Position numbers and translations under genes: made by a program. From positions 1 to 64,000 of the forward strand of contig NZ_BMXW01000018.1 in assembly GCF_014651955.1 (NCBI RefSeq): a DNA stretch of 64,000 bases. Direction: 5' to 3'. The number at the start of each line of letters is the position of its first letter. The stretch's first letter is position 1. The notes under the pieces were generated by a model that ran no database searches, had not been told where the DNA came from, and saw only the letters and a list, made by a program, of their open reading frames with translations. Of this stretch, positions 30,888 through 40,751 are shown piece by piece. This DNA comes from Shewanella fodinae (lineage in GTDB: Bacteria > Pseudomonadota > Gammaproteobacteria > Enterobacterales > Shewanellaceae).

Positions 30888-31370
30888 CTATACCGCTGGT
30901 TGCACAGGCTCGTGACGCTGCAACCAGTAGGCGTATAGTACTTGTAACAGTCTGTCTTCCAACTGCAAGCGGGTTTCCAGTGTATTGACCAGCTCCGCCA
31001 GATCATCATCCAGCTCGTACAACATGTCGTCATTTTCCACTTCGGCATACTTATCAATAAAGTCCAGCATAGCGTCAGTGGTTTCCAACAGCTTAGGCAT
31101 CAGTTGATCCGTGAGCTTTTGCCCTTCAGGAAAAGAATGCATGATTTGGTTGATAACACGGAAGTGACATTCAGAAATGTAATCTACTAGGTGTTCACAA
31201 AACAGATGCACCTGCGACACGCTAGGCAGGCTGTTATCGTGTTTGCTGGGAGGAATGCCCGCGAGTTTAAAGTACTGGCTCAGCAATTCTCGTCGGTTGT
31301 ACAGCCAGCGATCAATCAATCGGCTGGAACCGCCCCATTTTTGTTCTGCCAGTTCGAGCTTTGTCAGCAT
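30888..31370 (-). CDS. rsd: Rsd, anti-sigma-70 factor
   Basis: A 160-aa Rsd/AlgQ family protein. In E. coli Rsd binds sigma-70 region 4 in stationary phase and shifts polymerase use. The N-terminus (GGSSRLIDRWLYNRREL) and the FCEHLVDYIS block match the family; the whole protein is predicted helical and soluble. AAGGAG lies 8 bp before ATG 31370. hemE is close by, as rsd and hemE also are in E. coli. Confidence 0.9.
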   Translation of the reverse strand: MLTKLELAEQKWGGSSRLIDRWLYNRRELLSQYFKLAGIPPSKHDNSLPSVSQVHLFCEHLVDYISECHFRVINQIMHSFPEGQKLTDQLMPKLLETTDAMLDFIDKYAEVENDDMLYELDDDLAELVNTLETRLQLEDRLLQVLYAYWLQRHEPVQPAV

Positions 31371-31454
31371 AATGACACTCCTTCCCCGCCTAGAATAATG
31401 TAAATTTAGGCGATTCGGGTCATGCTTGGCAACCTAAACAGATCCGACAAGCGA

Positions 31455-31712
31455 CTAAAGTCTATTCATCAAGCACTTGCTACCGATTTTTGGGTAATAA
31501 AAAGCCCAGCAGTAGAGACTACAGCTGGGCGAGGAAAATGTTGACGGGCCCGATGTGGCGAGCTTCTTGATTGTTCTTGCTAGCGCAGGCTTTTTATACC
31601 AAAGGGGGGGGGCTGGTGCAACTGTTTTCAGACCAACAAAAGGTCTACTTTTCTTTTTGCCATTGGTTTGTCGCGAGTCCGTGATCTGCGGCAGATTATG
31701 CTCATCAGACAC
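31455..31712 (-). pseudogene. Possible small gene or frameshifted remnant
   Basis: An 85-codon frame starting at GTG 31712. Residues 16-50 look like real protein (KKKSRPFVGLK, then PPLWYKKPALART), followed by a part that would be a membrane segment only in another frame. It contains a run of nine C on its strand (31604-31612) and a terminator-like hairpin inside its 3' third. I do not recognise the family. It may be an intact small gene, a pseudogene, or a chance frame. Confidence 0.3.
31498..31530 (-). terminator. Minus-strand terminator upstream of hemE
   Basis: On the minus strand GCCCAGC (31530-31524) pairs with GCTGGGC (31510-31504), followed by TTTTTATTA. It would end a transcript running leftwards from the rsd-hemE gap, yet no confirmed gene precedes it. 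Confidence 0.6.
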
Positions 31713-31837
31713 ATCTTTTCTTTCTGGAAATATCCATGTTTGGGGTCACAGAAATTCGGTTGGGGAGGTTACATTATTGTGGCAAATGCTAAACTACCGC
31801 CCCAGCGAATCCCAAATTAACCTGTAGGAACAGCCAA

Positions 31838-32902
31838 ATGGCAGAATTGAAGAACGATCGTTATTTGCGTGCCTTATTGAAACAGCCTGTTGATGTGACT
31901 CCGGTATGGATGATGCGTCAGGCGGGACGTTACTTGCCTGAATATCGCGCTACCCGTGCTCAGGCTGGCGATTTTATGGCATTGTGCCGTGATGCTGATC
32001 TGGCGTGCGAAGTGACGCTGCAACCATTGCGTCGTTTCAAATTGGACGCTGCAATTCTGTTTTCCGATATTCTCACCGTACCGGATGCAATGGGACTCGG
32101 GTTATATTTCGAAGCTGGTGAAGGCCCACGTTTCGAACGTAAAGCTGACTCGATGGCAGCCATCAAGGCATTGGCGGTTCCAGACCCTGAGCAGGAATTA
32201 GGGTATGTGATGAAAGCTGTCAGCACCATCCGCCGTGAACTCAAAGGTGAAGTACCGTTAATCGGATTCTCAGGCTCTCCCTGGACCTTGGCAACCTATA
32301 TGGTTGAAGGCGGTTCCAGCAAGACTTTTGAGCAGATCAAACGGATGATGTACGCTGAGCCTGCAGCATTGCACTTGTTGCTCGATAAGTTGGCCGATGC
32401 GGTTACCCTGTACTTAAATGCGCAGATCGCCAATGGTGCACAGGCGGTGATGATATTTGATTCTTGGGGTGGTGCCTTATCCCATACAGCGTATCGTGAA
32501 TTTTCACTGCGTTATATGCAGAAGATTGTGGATGGTTTGACCCGCGAGGCAGACGGTCGCCGAGTACCGGTGACGTTGTTTACCAAAGGCGGCGGTTTGT
32601 GGCTGGAAGCCATGGCGGAGAGTGGTTGTGATGCGCTGGGGCTGGACTGGACCATCGATATTGCCGAAGCACGCCGTCGCGTGGGTGATAAGGTGGCATT
32701 ACAGGGCAATATGGATCCTTCCATGCTATATGCGCCTATCCCACGGATTGAAGAAGAAGTTGCCAGTATTCTCGCCGGATTTGGTGAAGGTTCAGGCCAT
32801 GTATTCAACTTAGGCCACGGCATTTCACAGCATGCAGATCCCGCCCATGCTGAGGCGTTTGTGAATGCGGTACACGAGATGTCACGCAAGTACCATAAAT
32901 AA
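31838..32902 (+). CDS. hemE: HemE, uroporphyrinogen decarboxylase
   Basis: Converts uroporphyrinogen III to coproporphyrinogen III in haem synthesis. The signature [15 protein letters not shown] lies at about 21-35 and the [17 protein letters not shown] segment near 150. The 354-aa length is normal. AGGAA lies 8 bp before ATG 31838. Confidence 0.97.
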   Translation: MAELKNDRYLRALLKQPVDVTPVWMMRQAGRYLPEYRATRAQAGDFMALCRDADLACEVTLQPLRRFKLDAAILFSDILTVPDAMGLGLYFEAGEGPRFERKADSMAAIKALAVPDPEQELGYVMKAVSTIRRELKGEVPLIGFSGSPWTLATYMVEGGSSKTFEQIKRMMYAEPAALHLLLDKLADAVTLYLNAQIANGAQAVMIFDSWGGALSHTAYREFSLRYMQKIVDGLTREADGRRVPVTLFTKGGGLWLEAMAESGCDALGLDWTIDIAEARRRVGDKVALQGNMDPSMLYAPIPRIEEEVASILAGFGEGSGHVFNLGHGISQHADPAHAEAFVNAVHEMSRKYHK

Positions 32903-32918
32903 TTGGACGTTATAAATT

Positions 32919-32946
32919 AAAGGCCCGTTCGCGGGCCTTTATTGTT
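32919..32946 (+). terminator. hemE terminator
   Basis: AAAGGCCCG pairs perfectly with CGGGCCTTT around TTCG (32919-32940), followed by ATTGTTT. A stable tetraloop hairpin directly after hemE. Confidence 0.85.
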
Positions 32947-33116
32947 TAATTATATTAGAGTTCACACTTTTTCGATTTCTGCAAAAACGCTGTTGATTCC
33001 AATGCGCTAAATCAAAAAAAATCCTTCCTCAATCAGGCATGATGCGCTGGTTTTTTGTCGGCCAGTGTTGCTTGCATCAGCTTAGCTCACGGCCTTGCCA
33101 CTGGTTATTTAGCACC

Positions 33117-35702
33117 ATGTATATCGGCAATCGGATTCGGCTTTTTATTGGTGCATTCTGCATCCCAGCGTTGCTAGCAGCAACCTATTGTCTGCATCTA
33201 TGGTTTCAGCATGGTATGCAGTTACATCAGCAGCAGATGTTGCTGCAGGATGTCACTCGCATCCAGCAACGTATCAACGCAGATCTGTTGCGGCTGCAGC
33301 AATTGTTGATGTTGTACGCACCCATGACGGAACAGTCAGAGGTGAAGCGTGCCTGGGAACCGTTGCTGGGCGGGCATGGTATCAATTTGTTTATCTTCCG
33401 CCAGCAGTTGCAACAGGTACTGGGCGGCCAGTTTCCGACGGCAAGACAACTGTCAAGTCAGTTACAGCATCCCACCTGGCTGGAATCGCAAGGTGGCGGT
33501 ATTTTGTTTATTGACCAGCAACCCGTAATGCTGGGGTATTTGCATCTGTCGGATGGACAGTTGTTGTTGGCCACACATTGGTTGAATCCAAATTATCTGC
33601 AGGCTTTAGAAGGTGAGAACATTGTCGAGCTAAGACAACTACAACCCTTTAGTGCTCTGCCACAATCGCATCCGACCACCTTTAGTCAGCAATTATCTTT
33701 ACCTTCGTTAGGCCGTGACTTGGTCATGCTGGAAGTCCGCATGCCGTCACAACCGACATCATTGATGCAATGGCATAACCTGCCAGTTTTGATCATCCTG
33801 CTGGGAGCGGCTTTGCTGGTGTTACTAGGCTATGGGTGGTTGCGCTTTAAATTGCTAGCGCCATTTTCACGGCTGATGGCGGAACTGGAGCAGATAGACC
33901 CGAGTGCGCGTAGTCCCAAGCGGTTAAGTGGTGAGGGCGGTGCCGAATTTGCAGTGTTAGCGGATCGGATCAATGAGTTATTGCTGCGTAACAGTCGTCA
34001 CAAAGAGCGCTCTCGTATCACCTTGGAATCTATTGCTGAAGCGGTGTTGCTTACCGATCGTCACGCTCGCATCATTTATCTCAACCCCCAGGCTGAAAAA
34101 TTACTCGGTATCGGCCGACGACAGGCATTAAAGGCGACACTCGGAGAACTGTTCGACAGTGCCAATAGTTTGGATGCTGAAATCAAACAGTTTATGTCGA
34201 CCGGAAGCCGACAGGCCGAGCACCGCAAGATGAAGTTGGTATTGTCAAAGCCGCAAATCCTCGACCGCGCCTTGAGTAATCTATGCGATGCAGATGGTGA
34301 AATTATCGGTTCTGTCATTGTGTTACGTGACATCACTGAAGAGGAACAACTGAAACAACAGTTACAGCGCAAAGCCGCTTATGACACCACTACCGGTTTA
34401 CTGAATCGCGGCGCTTTCGAAGAACAACTCCCACAGTTTGTGGCACATGCGCGCTCGTTAGCCGTGTGTTATCTGGATTTGGAGCAGTTTAAGCTGATTA
34501 ACGATAACTGCGGCCATGATGCGGGCGATAGGATGCTGGGGCTGGTGGCAAAAACCATTGCGGCTGAAGTGACAGGTCAGGAACTGCTGGCGCGTCTGGG
34601 AGGGGATGAATTTGGCTTGGTCATTCGCGACCGCACGCCTGTTGATGTTACTCGGCTGCTGAAGCGGATAACACAGCAGGTACACTTACAGACCGTGCAT
34701 CATCAAGGGATCCATTATCGGGTTGGTGTGAGCATTGGTGTGGCGTTTTGCCAGAATGACTCCCGCTGTGTGGATGAATTGCTTAAAGATGCTGATATCG
34801 CCTGCATTGCCGCCAAACGTAAGGGGTGCAACCAGATCCACATCTTTGATTGTCATAATCAGGAATTAGCTTACGAGCGCAACGCTCCCCAGTGGGCGTT
34901 ACGTATCACCCGCGCTATTGAAGCGCATGAGTTATTGCTGTACTTCCAACCCATTCGTAATCTGAATGGCCGTAGCCAGCGGCAACGGCTGGAGATTTTG
35001 TTGCGTATTAAAGGGGATAACGGTCGAATTTTACCACCCGCACAATTTATTGCCGCGGCCGAGCGTTTCAAGCTGATGCCTGAAGTAGATCGAGAAGTGA
35101 TCCGTATGGCTTTTGATTGGCTGGCGATGCATCGGTCGTTGAGCCAAGAAATTTCCATGTCTATCAACCTGTCCGCTAACAGTCTGGGGGCCGACGGGAT
35201 GCTGGAATACATCGCCGAGCAGCAGGAGTTGTACGCAATTCCCAGCCACTGTATCTGTTTCGAAATCACTGAAACCAGCGCCATCCAGAATCGGCAACGG
35301 GCGATGGAAATGCTCAAGGCCATGCGTAAATTGGGATTTTCGCTGGCGCTAGATGATTTTGGCAGTGGCTTTGCTTCATACGGTTATCTGCGTGAGTTGC
35401 CGGTGGATTATGTGAAAATTGATGGTTGTTTTGTACGTCAACTAGCGGGGAATGACCGCGATTATGCCATTGTGAAATCGATCCATGATGTGTGTCGTAC
35501 CATGGGGATTGAGACGGTTGCGGAGTTTGTCGAATCTCAGGCGATTATCGATAAACTCAATGAGATAGGCATTGATTATGCGCAGGGCTATGCCATCGGC
35601 TATCCTAAACCCTTACAACAGTTTAGCTTGCTAGGCACAGGATTGCGGTTGGTGAAGGCTAACACAACTGCAACAGACATCGAGGCCGCCACCAGTGTCT
35701 AG
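33117..35702 (+). CDS. Membrane GGDEF/EAL cyclic-di-GMP protein
   Basis: An 861-aa inner-membrane signalling protein. Two membrane segments (about 8-28 and 220-240) flank a periplasmic sensor region; then come a HAMP-like linker, a PAS domain (about 300-420), GGDEF (motif GGDEF at 495) and EAL. The EAL signature is E626-I-L-L-R, so the catalytic Glu is kept although Ala is Ile; FEITE, DDFGSG, VKIDG and the late VAEFVE are also present. Both activities are therefore possible. The cyclase inhibitory site is missing (TGQE). I prefer ATG 33117 because it gives a normal membrane N-terminus; ATG 33039 is the alternative. Neither has a strong ribosome binding site. Confidence 0.88.
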   Translation: MYIGNRIRLFIGAFCIPALLAATYCLHLWFQHGMQLHQQQMLLQDVTRIQQRINADLLRLQQLLMLYAPMTEQSEVKRAWEPLLGGHGINLFIFRQQLQQVLGGQFPTARQLSSQLQHPTWLESQGGGILFIDQQPVMLGYLHLSDGQLLLATHWLNPNYLQALEGENIVELRQLQPFSALPQSHPTTFSQQLSLPSLGRDLVMLEVRMPSQPTSLMQWHNLPVLIILLGAALLVLLGYGWLRFKLLAPFSRLMAELEQIDPSARSPKRLSGEGGAEFAVLADRINELLLRNSRHKERSRITLESIAEAVLLTDRHARIIYLNPQAEKLLGIGRRQALKATLGELFDSANSLDAEIKQFMSTGSRQAEHRKMKLVLSKPQILDRALSNLCDADGEIIGSVIVLRDITEEEQLKQQLQRKAAYDTTTGLLNRGAFEEQLPQFVAHARSLAVCYLDLEQFKLINDNCGHDAGDRMLGLVAKTIAAEVTGQELLARLGGDEFGLVIRDRTPVDVTRLLKRITQQVHLQTVHHQGIHYRVGVSIGVAFCQNDSRCVDELLKDADIACIAAKRKGCNQIHIFDCHNQELAYERNAPQWALRITRAIEAHELLLYFQPIRNLNGRSQRQRLEILLRIKGDNGRILPPAQFIAAAERFKLMPEVDREVIRMAFDWLAMHRSLSQEISMSINLSANSLGADGMLEYIAEQQELYAIPSHCICFEITETSAIQNRQRAMEMLKAMRKLGFSLALDDFGSGFASYGYLRELPVDYVKIDGCFVRQLAGNDRDYAIVKSIHDVCRTMGIETVAEFVESQAIIDKLNEIGIDYAQGYAIGYPKPLQQFSLLGTGLRLVKANTTATDIEAATSV

Positions 35703-35704
35703 CG

Positions 35705-35735
35705 GAAAAAACCGAAGCGAGCGCTTCGGTTTTTG
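35705..35735. terminator. Bidirectional terminator after the GGDEF/EAL gene and purD
   Basis: ACCGAAGC (35711-35718) pairs with GCTTCGGT (35723-35730) around GAGC, with A-run before and TTTT after. It sits between convergent genes. Confidence 0.9.
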
Positions 35736-35765
35736 CGGTGACAGTGTTATCGGGGGCTGTTGCGA

Positions 35766-37064
35766 TTACTGCTGTTTTTCGCGGGCAATAGCCCGATAAC
35801 CGATATCGGTACGGAAATACACATCATCCCAGTGAATTTCTTCCACCAGCGCATAAGCGGCTTTCTGCGCTGTGGTGACTGTGTCTCCCAGCGCGGTAGC
35901 ACATAGCACCCGACCACCGTTGGTTACCACATGGCCGTCTTGCATTTTTGTCCCGGCGTGGAACACTTTCGCAGTCGCATTGCCGAGGCTCAATCCCTCA
36001 ATCACATCACCTTTGCGATAGTTGTCTGGATAGCCACCAGCAGCCAAAACCACGCCAACTGCCGCACGGGCATCGTACTCAGCCGTTACCTGATCTAACT
36101 CACCACGACAGGCCGCTAAGCACAAAGACACCAGATCAGATTGCAACCGCATCATAATGGGCTGGGTTTCTGGATCGCCGAAACGGCAGTTGTATTCCAG
36201 CACTTTGGCGGTGTCATCGGCAGCAATCATTAGCCCGGCGTACAGGAAACCAGTATATACGTTACCTTCCGCGGCCATGCCATCAACAGTCGGGCGGATG
36301 ACATTCGCCATGACCCAGTCGTGGATCTCTGGCGTAACCACTGGCGCTGGCGAATAAGCCCCCATGCCACCAGTATTGGGGCCATGATCGGCATTATCGC
36401 GGGCTTTATGATCCTGACTGGTCGCCATAGGCAGGATATGTTCGCCATCCACCATCACGATAAAACTGGCTTCTTCACCTTTAAGAAACTCTTCGATGAC
36501 CACTCGGGAGCCCGCTTCCCCGAATTTATTCCCCGCCAGCATATCATCAATGGCAGCATCGGCTTCAGCCTGATCCTGCGCGATGATGACGCCTTTCCCG
36601 GCGGCCAGACCATCAGCTTTGATAACAACAGGAAATCCTGTCTGGGCTGCCAGCTCAGCGGCAAAGATTTTTGCCGGAGCAATGTCAGTAAAGTTCTGAT
36701 AAGCGGCGGTAGGAATATGGTGCCGAGCCAGAAAATCCTTAGTGAAAGCCTTAGATCCTTCCAGTTGTGCGGCGGCTTGGGTTGGGCCAAAGATAGTCAG
36801 ACCTGCCGCACGAAATGCATCAACCACACCGATGACCAGCGGTGCTTCCGGGCCAACTATGGTCAGTGCTATTTGTTCGGCTTTGGCGAAAGCCAGCAAT
36901 TGCGCAACATCGGTAGCCGCTATGGCAACGTTTTCCAGCTTAGGTTCCAGGGCGGTACCGGCATTTCCTGGTGCTACAAATACTTTTGCTACTTCTGCAG
37001 ACTGCGCGGCTTTCCAGGCCAGTGCATGCTCACGGCCACCATTGCCAATCACAAGTACTTTCAT
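35766..37064 (-). CDS. purD: PurD, phosphoribosylamine-glycine ligase
   Basis: ATP-grasp enzyme that makes GAR in purine synthesis. The N-terminus [17 protein letters not shown], the [11 protein letters not shown] nucleotide-binding segment and the [10 protein letters not shown] motif are diagnostic. The length is 432 aa. AAGGATG precedes ATG 37064. It follows purH after 51 bp on the same strand, the usual purHD operon order. Confidence 0.96.
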   Translation of the reverse strand: MKVLVIGNGGREHALAWKAAQSAEVAKVFVAPGNAGTALEPKLENVAIAATDVAQLLAFAKAEQIALTIVGPEAPLVIGVVDAFRAAGLTIFGPTQAAAQLEGSKAFTKDFLARHHIPTAAYQNFTDIAPAKIFAAELAAQTGFPVVIKADGLAAGKGVIIAQDQAEADAAIDDMLAGNKFGEAGSRVVIEEFLKGEEASFIVMVDGEHILPMATSQDHKARDNADHGPNTGGMGAYSPAPVVTPEIHDWVMANVIRPTVDGMAAEGNVYTGFLYAGLMIAADDTAKVLEYNCRFGDPETQPIMMRLQSDLVSLCLAACRGELDQVTAEYDARAAVGVVLAAGGYPDNYRKGDVIEGLSLGNATAKVFHAGTKMQDGHVVTNGGRVLCATALGDTVTTAQKAAYALVEEIHWDDVYFRTDIGYRAIAREKQQ

Positions 37065-37089
37065 CTATTACATCCTTAATGTTGTCAGT

Positions 37090-37105
37090 GGGGAGCTTGC
37101 TCCCC
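37090..37105 (-). repeat. Hairpin between purH and purD
   Basis: GGGGAGC (37090-37096) and GCTCCCC (37099-37105) form a stem with only two bases between them, so the actual loop must use some of these bases. No T-run. It lies inside the purHD message and could affect relative expression or stability. Confidence 0.5.
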
Positions 37106-37115
37106 TGGCAAGTCA

Positions 37116-38705
37116 TCAATGGCGGAAATGGCGCATGCCAGTAAATACCATTGCCATACCGTGTTCGTCAGCTGCCGCAATCACTTCTTCATCACGGATG
37201 GAGCCCCCGGGCTGGATGATACAGCTGATCCCTGCCGCTGCGGCGGCATCAATACCATCACGGAACGGGAAGAAGGCGTCCGATGCCATCACTGAGCCTT
37301 CAACCACTAAACCTTCGTCAGCGGCTTTAATCCCGGCAATTTTGGCACTGTAAACCCGGCTCATTTGTCCGGCGCCCACACCGATAGTCATGCCTGCCTT
37401 GGCGTATACAATAGCATTGGATTTAACGAATTTAGCGACTTTCCAGCAGAACAACAGATCTTGCAACTCCGCCGCTGTTGGTTGGCGTTTGCTGACCACT
37501 TTCAGGTCAGCTTCGGTTGTTTTGCCCTGATCGCGATCTTGGATCAGCAAACCACCATTGACCCGTTTGTAATCATAACCTGTGGTTGCGTGCTGCCATT
37601 GACCACATTCCAACAAGCGCACATTGGCTTTCTTGGCCACGATATCGCGGGCGGCCAGGCTCACTGCCGGGGCAATAATCACTTCCACGAACTGACGTTC
37701 AACGATAGCCGAGGCAGTGTCACCATCCAATTCACGATTGAAAGCGATGATGCCGCCAAAGGCAGAAGTGGGGTCGGTTTGAAACGCGCGGTTATAAGCT
37801 TCCAGCAGATTATTGCCCAGCGCTACGCCACAAGGATTGGCATGTTTTACGATAACACAAGCAGGTTCTTCAAACGCTTTAACGCATTCGAGTGCTGCAT
37901 CAGTATCGGCAATATTGTTATACGATAACGCTTTACCTTGCAGTTGTACGGCGGTTGCCACTGAGGCTTCGTCAATGTTGAGATCGGTGTAGAAGGCCGC
38001 ACGCTGGTGGCTGTTTTCGCCGTAACGCAAATCTTGCTTTTTCACCAGTTGTGTATTGAAGGTACGAGGGAACTTGGAGTCAGCTTCACAATGATCTTTG
38101 CTGTGCGCTGGCACCATAGTGCCAAAATAGTTGGCAATCATGCCATCGTAGGCGGCCGTGTGCTCAAACGCAGCAATGGCTAAATCAAAGCGAGTTGCCA
38201 GTGTCGTAGCACCGTTGTTGGCTGCCATCTCTGCCAGTACACGCCCGTAATCGGCAGCATTCACTACAATCGTGACATCTTTATGGTTTTTAGCCGCAGC
38301 GCGCACCATTGTCGGGCCACCAATATCGATGTTTTCCACGGCATCTTCCAGCGTACAACCGGCCTTGGCAACTGTGGCAGCAAAAGGGTAGAGGTTGACA
38401 ACTACCAAATCGATAGGGCTGATGTGGTTATCAAGCATCACCTGTTCATCTACACCGCGACGGCCGAGAATACCGCCATGAACTTTCGGATGCAGGGTTT
38501 TCACGCGGCCATCCATAATTTCTGGATGGCCGGTATAATCGGAGACTTCAATAACCGGCACGTGATGGTCGGCCAGTAGGCGAGCGGTGCCACCGGTAGA
38601 AAGTAATTCTACCCCTTGCGCATGCAAGGCTTGGGCAAATTCGAGGATTCCGGTTTTATCTGAGACGCTGAGCAGCGCGCGACGAATAGGTCTGGCAGTA
38701 GTCAT
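37116..38705 (-). CDS. purH: PurH, AICAR transformylase / IMP cyclohydrolase
   Basis: Bifunctional enzyme for the last two steps to IMP, 529 aa. The N-terminal MGS-like IMP cyclohydrolase domain (about 1-190) has [11 protein letters not shown] and [14 protein letters not shown]; the C-terminal transformylase domain contains [13 protein letters not shown] 38705 starts the [18 protein letters not shown]-terminus seen in the family. The promoter lies in the 303-bp gap before the MerR gene; I could not place its boxes, and no convincing PurR box was found. Confidence 0.96.
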   Translation of the reverse strand: MTTARPIRRALLSVSDKTGILEFAQALHAQGVELLSTGGTARLLADHHVPVIEVSDYTGHPEIMDGRVKTLHPKVHGGILGRRGVDEQVMLDNHISPIDLVVVNLYPFAATVAKAGCTLEDAVENIDIGGPTMVRAAAKNHKDVTIVVNAADYGRVLAEMAANNGATTLATRFDLAIAAFEHTAAYDGMIANYFGTMVPAHSKDHCEADSKFPRTFNTQLVKKQDLRYGENSHQRAAFYTDLNIDEASVATAVQLQGKALSYNNIADTDAALECVKAFEEPACVIVKHANPCGVALGNNLLEAYNRAFQTDPTSAFGGIIAFNRELDGDTASAIVERQFVEVIIAPAVSLAARDIVAKKANVRLLECGQWQHATTGYDYKRVNGGLLIQDRDQGKTTEADLKVVSKRQPTAAELQDLLFCWKVAKFVKSNAIVYAKAGMTIGVGAGQMSRVYSAKIAGIKAADEGLVVEGSVMASDAFFPFRDGIDAAAAAGISCIIQPGGSIRDEEVIAAADEHGMAMVFTGMRHFRH

Positions 38706-38926
38706 TTGGGTACAGTTTCCACATTAAGATATTGCAAAGAACTTTAGCAAAATTATAAAAATCATCTTGTTAAGATTATAACTTTGCCAAAGCCCTTCCT
38801 ACGCAAAGCGCTAGGGGAGAACGCCAGAGGCGGTATTCTAACGCAAATCCCCCCTTGGCGTTGTTTTTTATGCCGAACAACACATGCGTCTCTGGCGAAC
38901 GACATTGTATAATCTTAACTGGTAAA
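38706..38926. other. purH side of the purH-zntR gap
   Basis: AT-rich non-coding stretch that should hold the leftward purH promoter. Several TATAAT-like words occur, but none with a good -35 at the right distance. A PurR-type half site (ACGCAAA at 38800-38806) lacks its partner half. Confidence 0.5.
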
Positions 38927-38941
38927 TGAGAGTGATTTTCA
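38927..38941 (+). promoter_or_regulatory. Possible Fur-like box
   Basis: TGAGAGT-G-ATTTTCA matches the 7-1-7 Fur core (TGATAAT-N-ATTATCA) in 11 of 14 positions and lies 11 bp before the -35 of the zntR-type promoter. This is a weak call by eye. Confidence 0.25.
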
Positions 38942-38952
38942 GTTAAAATCGC

Positions 38953-38984
38953 TTGACCTTGGATTAAACTCCAAGGTTTATACT
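38953..38984 (+). promoter_or_regulatory. MerR-family promoter and operator
   Basis: TTGACC (38953-38958) and TATACT (38979-38984) are 20 bp apart, longer than the optimum. The spacer holds a perfect dyad, ACCTTGGA (38956-38963) and TCCAAGGT (38970-38977) around TTAAAC. This is the layout of ZntR/CueR/CadR promoters, where the metal-bound regulator untwists the spacer. It drives the regulator gene itself and the exporter behind it. Confidence 0.9.
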
Positions 38985-39008
38985 GAGCGGGTTCTGACAG
39001 GAGGGGTT

Positions 39009-39491
39009 ATGTACCGGATTGGCGAACTGGCGAAAACCTGTGGCATAAATACCGATACGCTGCGATTTTACGAAAAACATGGTTTGCTAGCGCCGTCAAA
39101 GCGCACAGTATCAGGTTACCGGGTTTATAGCGCAGATGATGCGGCACGGCTGCAGTTTATCCTAAGAGCAAAAGCGGTGGGTTTTAGTTTGAGTGAGATT
39201 GCCGATCTGCTTTCTATTGAATTGGATAAGGCTAACTGGGCTTGCAGTGATGTCAAAACGATGGTCGATGACAAACTACTCCAGGTGAAACAGCGGATTG
39301 CAGAGCTTGAACGTTTTCGGCGTTCATTACAGATTCTCTCTGACACCTGTTGCGGCGGCCCCGCTAGTGCAGAACATTGTTCAATTTTACAAGCGCTGGA
39401 GTCCTGTGATGTGTCGCGCAGTGAACGACTGCTGGATAAAGAGACACATACTCATCATCACGCTCCGGTTCAGGGTGATTGCAAATGTTGA
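39009..39491 (+). CDS. zntR: ZntR-like MerR-family metal-responsive activator
   Basis: A 160-aa MerR regulator. The winged helix (about 1-70) begins MYRIGELAKTCGINTDTLRFYE. Metal ligands C79, C114, C115 and C124 stand at the same positions as in E. coli ZntR, with H123 beside C124 (ZntR H119 is Ala here). A tail HTHHH...CKC adds further metal-binding residues. GGAGG precedes ATG 39009. Its stop overlaps the exporter start region, so the two are co-translated. The metal is probably Zn(II), but Cd, Pb or Cu cannot be excluded. Confidence 0.9.
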   Translation: MYRIGELAKTCGINTDTLRFYEKHGLLAPSKRTVSGYRVYSADDAARLQFILRAKAVGFSLSEIADLLSIELDKANWACSDVKTMVDDKLLQVKQRIAELERFRRSLQILSDTCCGGPASAEHCSILQALESCDVSRSERLLDKETHTHHHAPVQGDCKC

Positions 39492-40732
39492 TGAATAATT
39501 TTATTGCGCTGTTTATGGAGTCTGCGCCTTGGCTGTTATTGGGCTTGTTTCTGGCGGGCATACTGAAAATGTTTGTGCCAATGAGCTGGATGCAACAACA
39601 GTTGGGGGGGCATGGGCTAGGTAGCACAATTAAAGCGGCGTTGTTAGGGGCGCCATTACCACTGTGTTCCTGTGGCGTTATTCCTGCGGCGGTTGGTTTA
39701 CGACGTAGCGGTGCTTCTAAAGCCGCCACCACGTCATTTCTGGTGTCTACGCCAGAAACGGGCGTTGACTCGGTGACTGTTTCGTACGTGTTGTTGGGCC
39801 CATTCATGGCGGTGGTGAGGCCCATTGCGGCGGTGTGCAGTGCCATCGTTGCCGGATTATTAGTTGGTCGGGACGAAGAGGTTGCTGCAGTTCAGCATAA
39901 GGTGCCTTCTTTTAAACCTGCCGCCGCAGTCAAGTTTTCTCCGCTCTCATCGGCAAGTTGCTGTAGCAATACTGTAAGTTCCTCCTGCTGTGCGCCAGTC
40001 AAACCTCAACAGGAGAGTTGTTGCTGTGCATCAACATCAAACGGCGAGAGCGGTTGCAATGAGCATGAATCGAATTATCAAGCGCTGTTGCAGGATAATT
40101 GTGGTTGTAGCAGCACCAGTAACAGTTGTTGTGGAGAGACGCAACCGACTGAAAATTTATCATTCTTCAGTAAGCTCTGGCTTGGGATTAAATATGCGGC
40201 AACGGATCTGGTGGCGGATACTGCATTATGGCTGCTGGTAGGGTTGTTTTTTGCCGCGCTGGTCACGACTTATGTGCCAGCAGATTTTCTGGCACGCTGG
40301 GGAGATGGTGTGTTTGCCATGCTAGTCATGGTGTTGGTGTCTATCCCGATGTATATCTGTGCCACTGCGTCTACGCCAATTGCCGCTGGCTTGTTGTTGG
40401 CTGGTGTTTCTCCTGGGGCGGTGCTGGTGTTCATGCTCGCTGGCCCTGCCACTAACATTGCCACATTAGGTATCGTCACCAGAGAACTCGGGCGCAGGGC
40501 GCTGTATGGCTATCTTGGTGGAGTGCTTGGGGTGGCATTGGTCAGTGGCATTATTGTGAACTATCTGGTGGCGACCTTTGGCTTTGAAGTCATGCCGCAG
40601 ATTGGCGCGGAACACGAAGTGTTACCTCAGACGTTAGTGAATTATTCAGCGTTATTGCTGGCGGTGCTAATGGCTAAAGCGGTATACGACAAGGTGCCTC
40701 GCCGTTGGTTACGGCGTGATTGTTGCTCGTAA
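39485..40732 (+). CDS. SO_0444-family Cu/Zn efflux permease
   Basis: A 415-aa inner-membrane permease of the DUF318/ArsP-related group, matching what is called the SO_0444 Cu/Zn efflux family. Two halves of about four membrane segments each flank a soluble loop (about 135-245) very rich in cysteine (SCC, SSSCC, SCCCA, CGCS, SCCG), a likely metal-binding region. The motif PLPLCSCGVIPAA in the first half is typical. ATG 39485 has AGGG 9 bp upstream and lies inside the last codons of zntR; ATG 39491 is also possible. It is regulated with zntR by the dyad promoter. Confidence 0.85.
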   Translation: MLMNNFIALFMESAPWLLLGLFLAGILKMFVPMSWMQQQLGGHGLGSTIKAALLGAPLPLCSCGVIPAAVGLRRSGASKAATTSFLVSTPETGVDSVTVSYVLLGPFMAVVRPIAAVCSAIVAGLLVGRDEEVAAVQHKVPSFKPAAAVKFSPLSSASCCSNTVSSSCCAPVKPQQESCCCASTSNGESGCNEHESNYQALLQDNCGCSSTSNSCCGETQPTENLSFFSKLWLGIKYAATDLVADTALWLLVGLFFAALVTTYVPADFLARWGDGVFAMLVMVLVSIPMYICATASTPIAAGLLLAGVSPGAVLVFMLAGPATNIATLGIVTRELGRRALYGYLGGVLGVALVSGIIVNYLVATFGFEVMPQIGAEHEVLPQTLVNYSALLLAVLMAKAVYDKVPRRWLRRDCCS

Positions 40733-40751
40733 ATGCTTATCTGGTTAAAAA

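Larger units (their letters stand above)
31371..31837. other. Gap between rsd and hemE
   Basis: A 467-bp region between divergent genes. It contains a possible small minus-strand gene (31455-31712), its hairpin terminator, and a run of nine G residues at 31604-31612. No confident hemE promoter could be placed. Confidence 0.6.

Noticed and set aside
31604..31612. Phase-variable homopolymer as a definite switch
   Set aside because: Nine G residues are suggestive, but without reads or a confirmed gene this cannot be told from a sequencing error, so it is kept only as a question in the findings.
38800..38815. A PurR box before purH
   Set aside because: Only the left half (ACGCAAA) matches; the right half does not.
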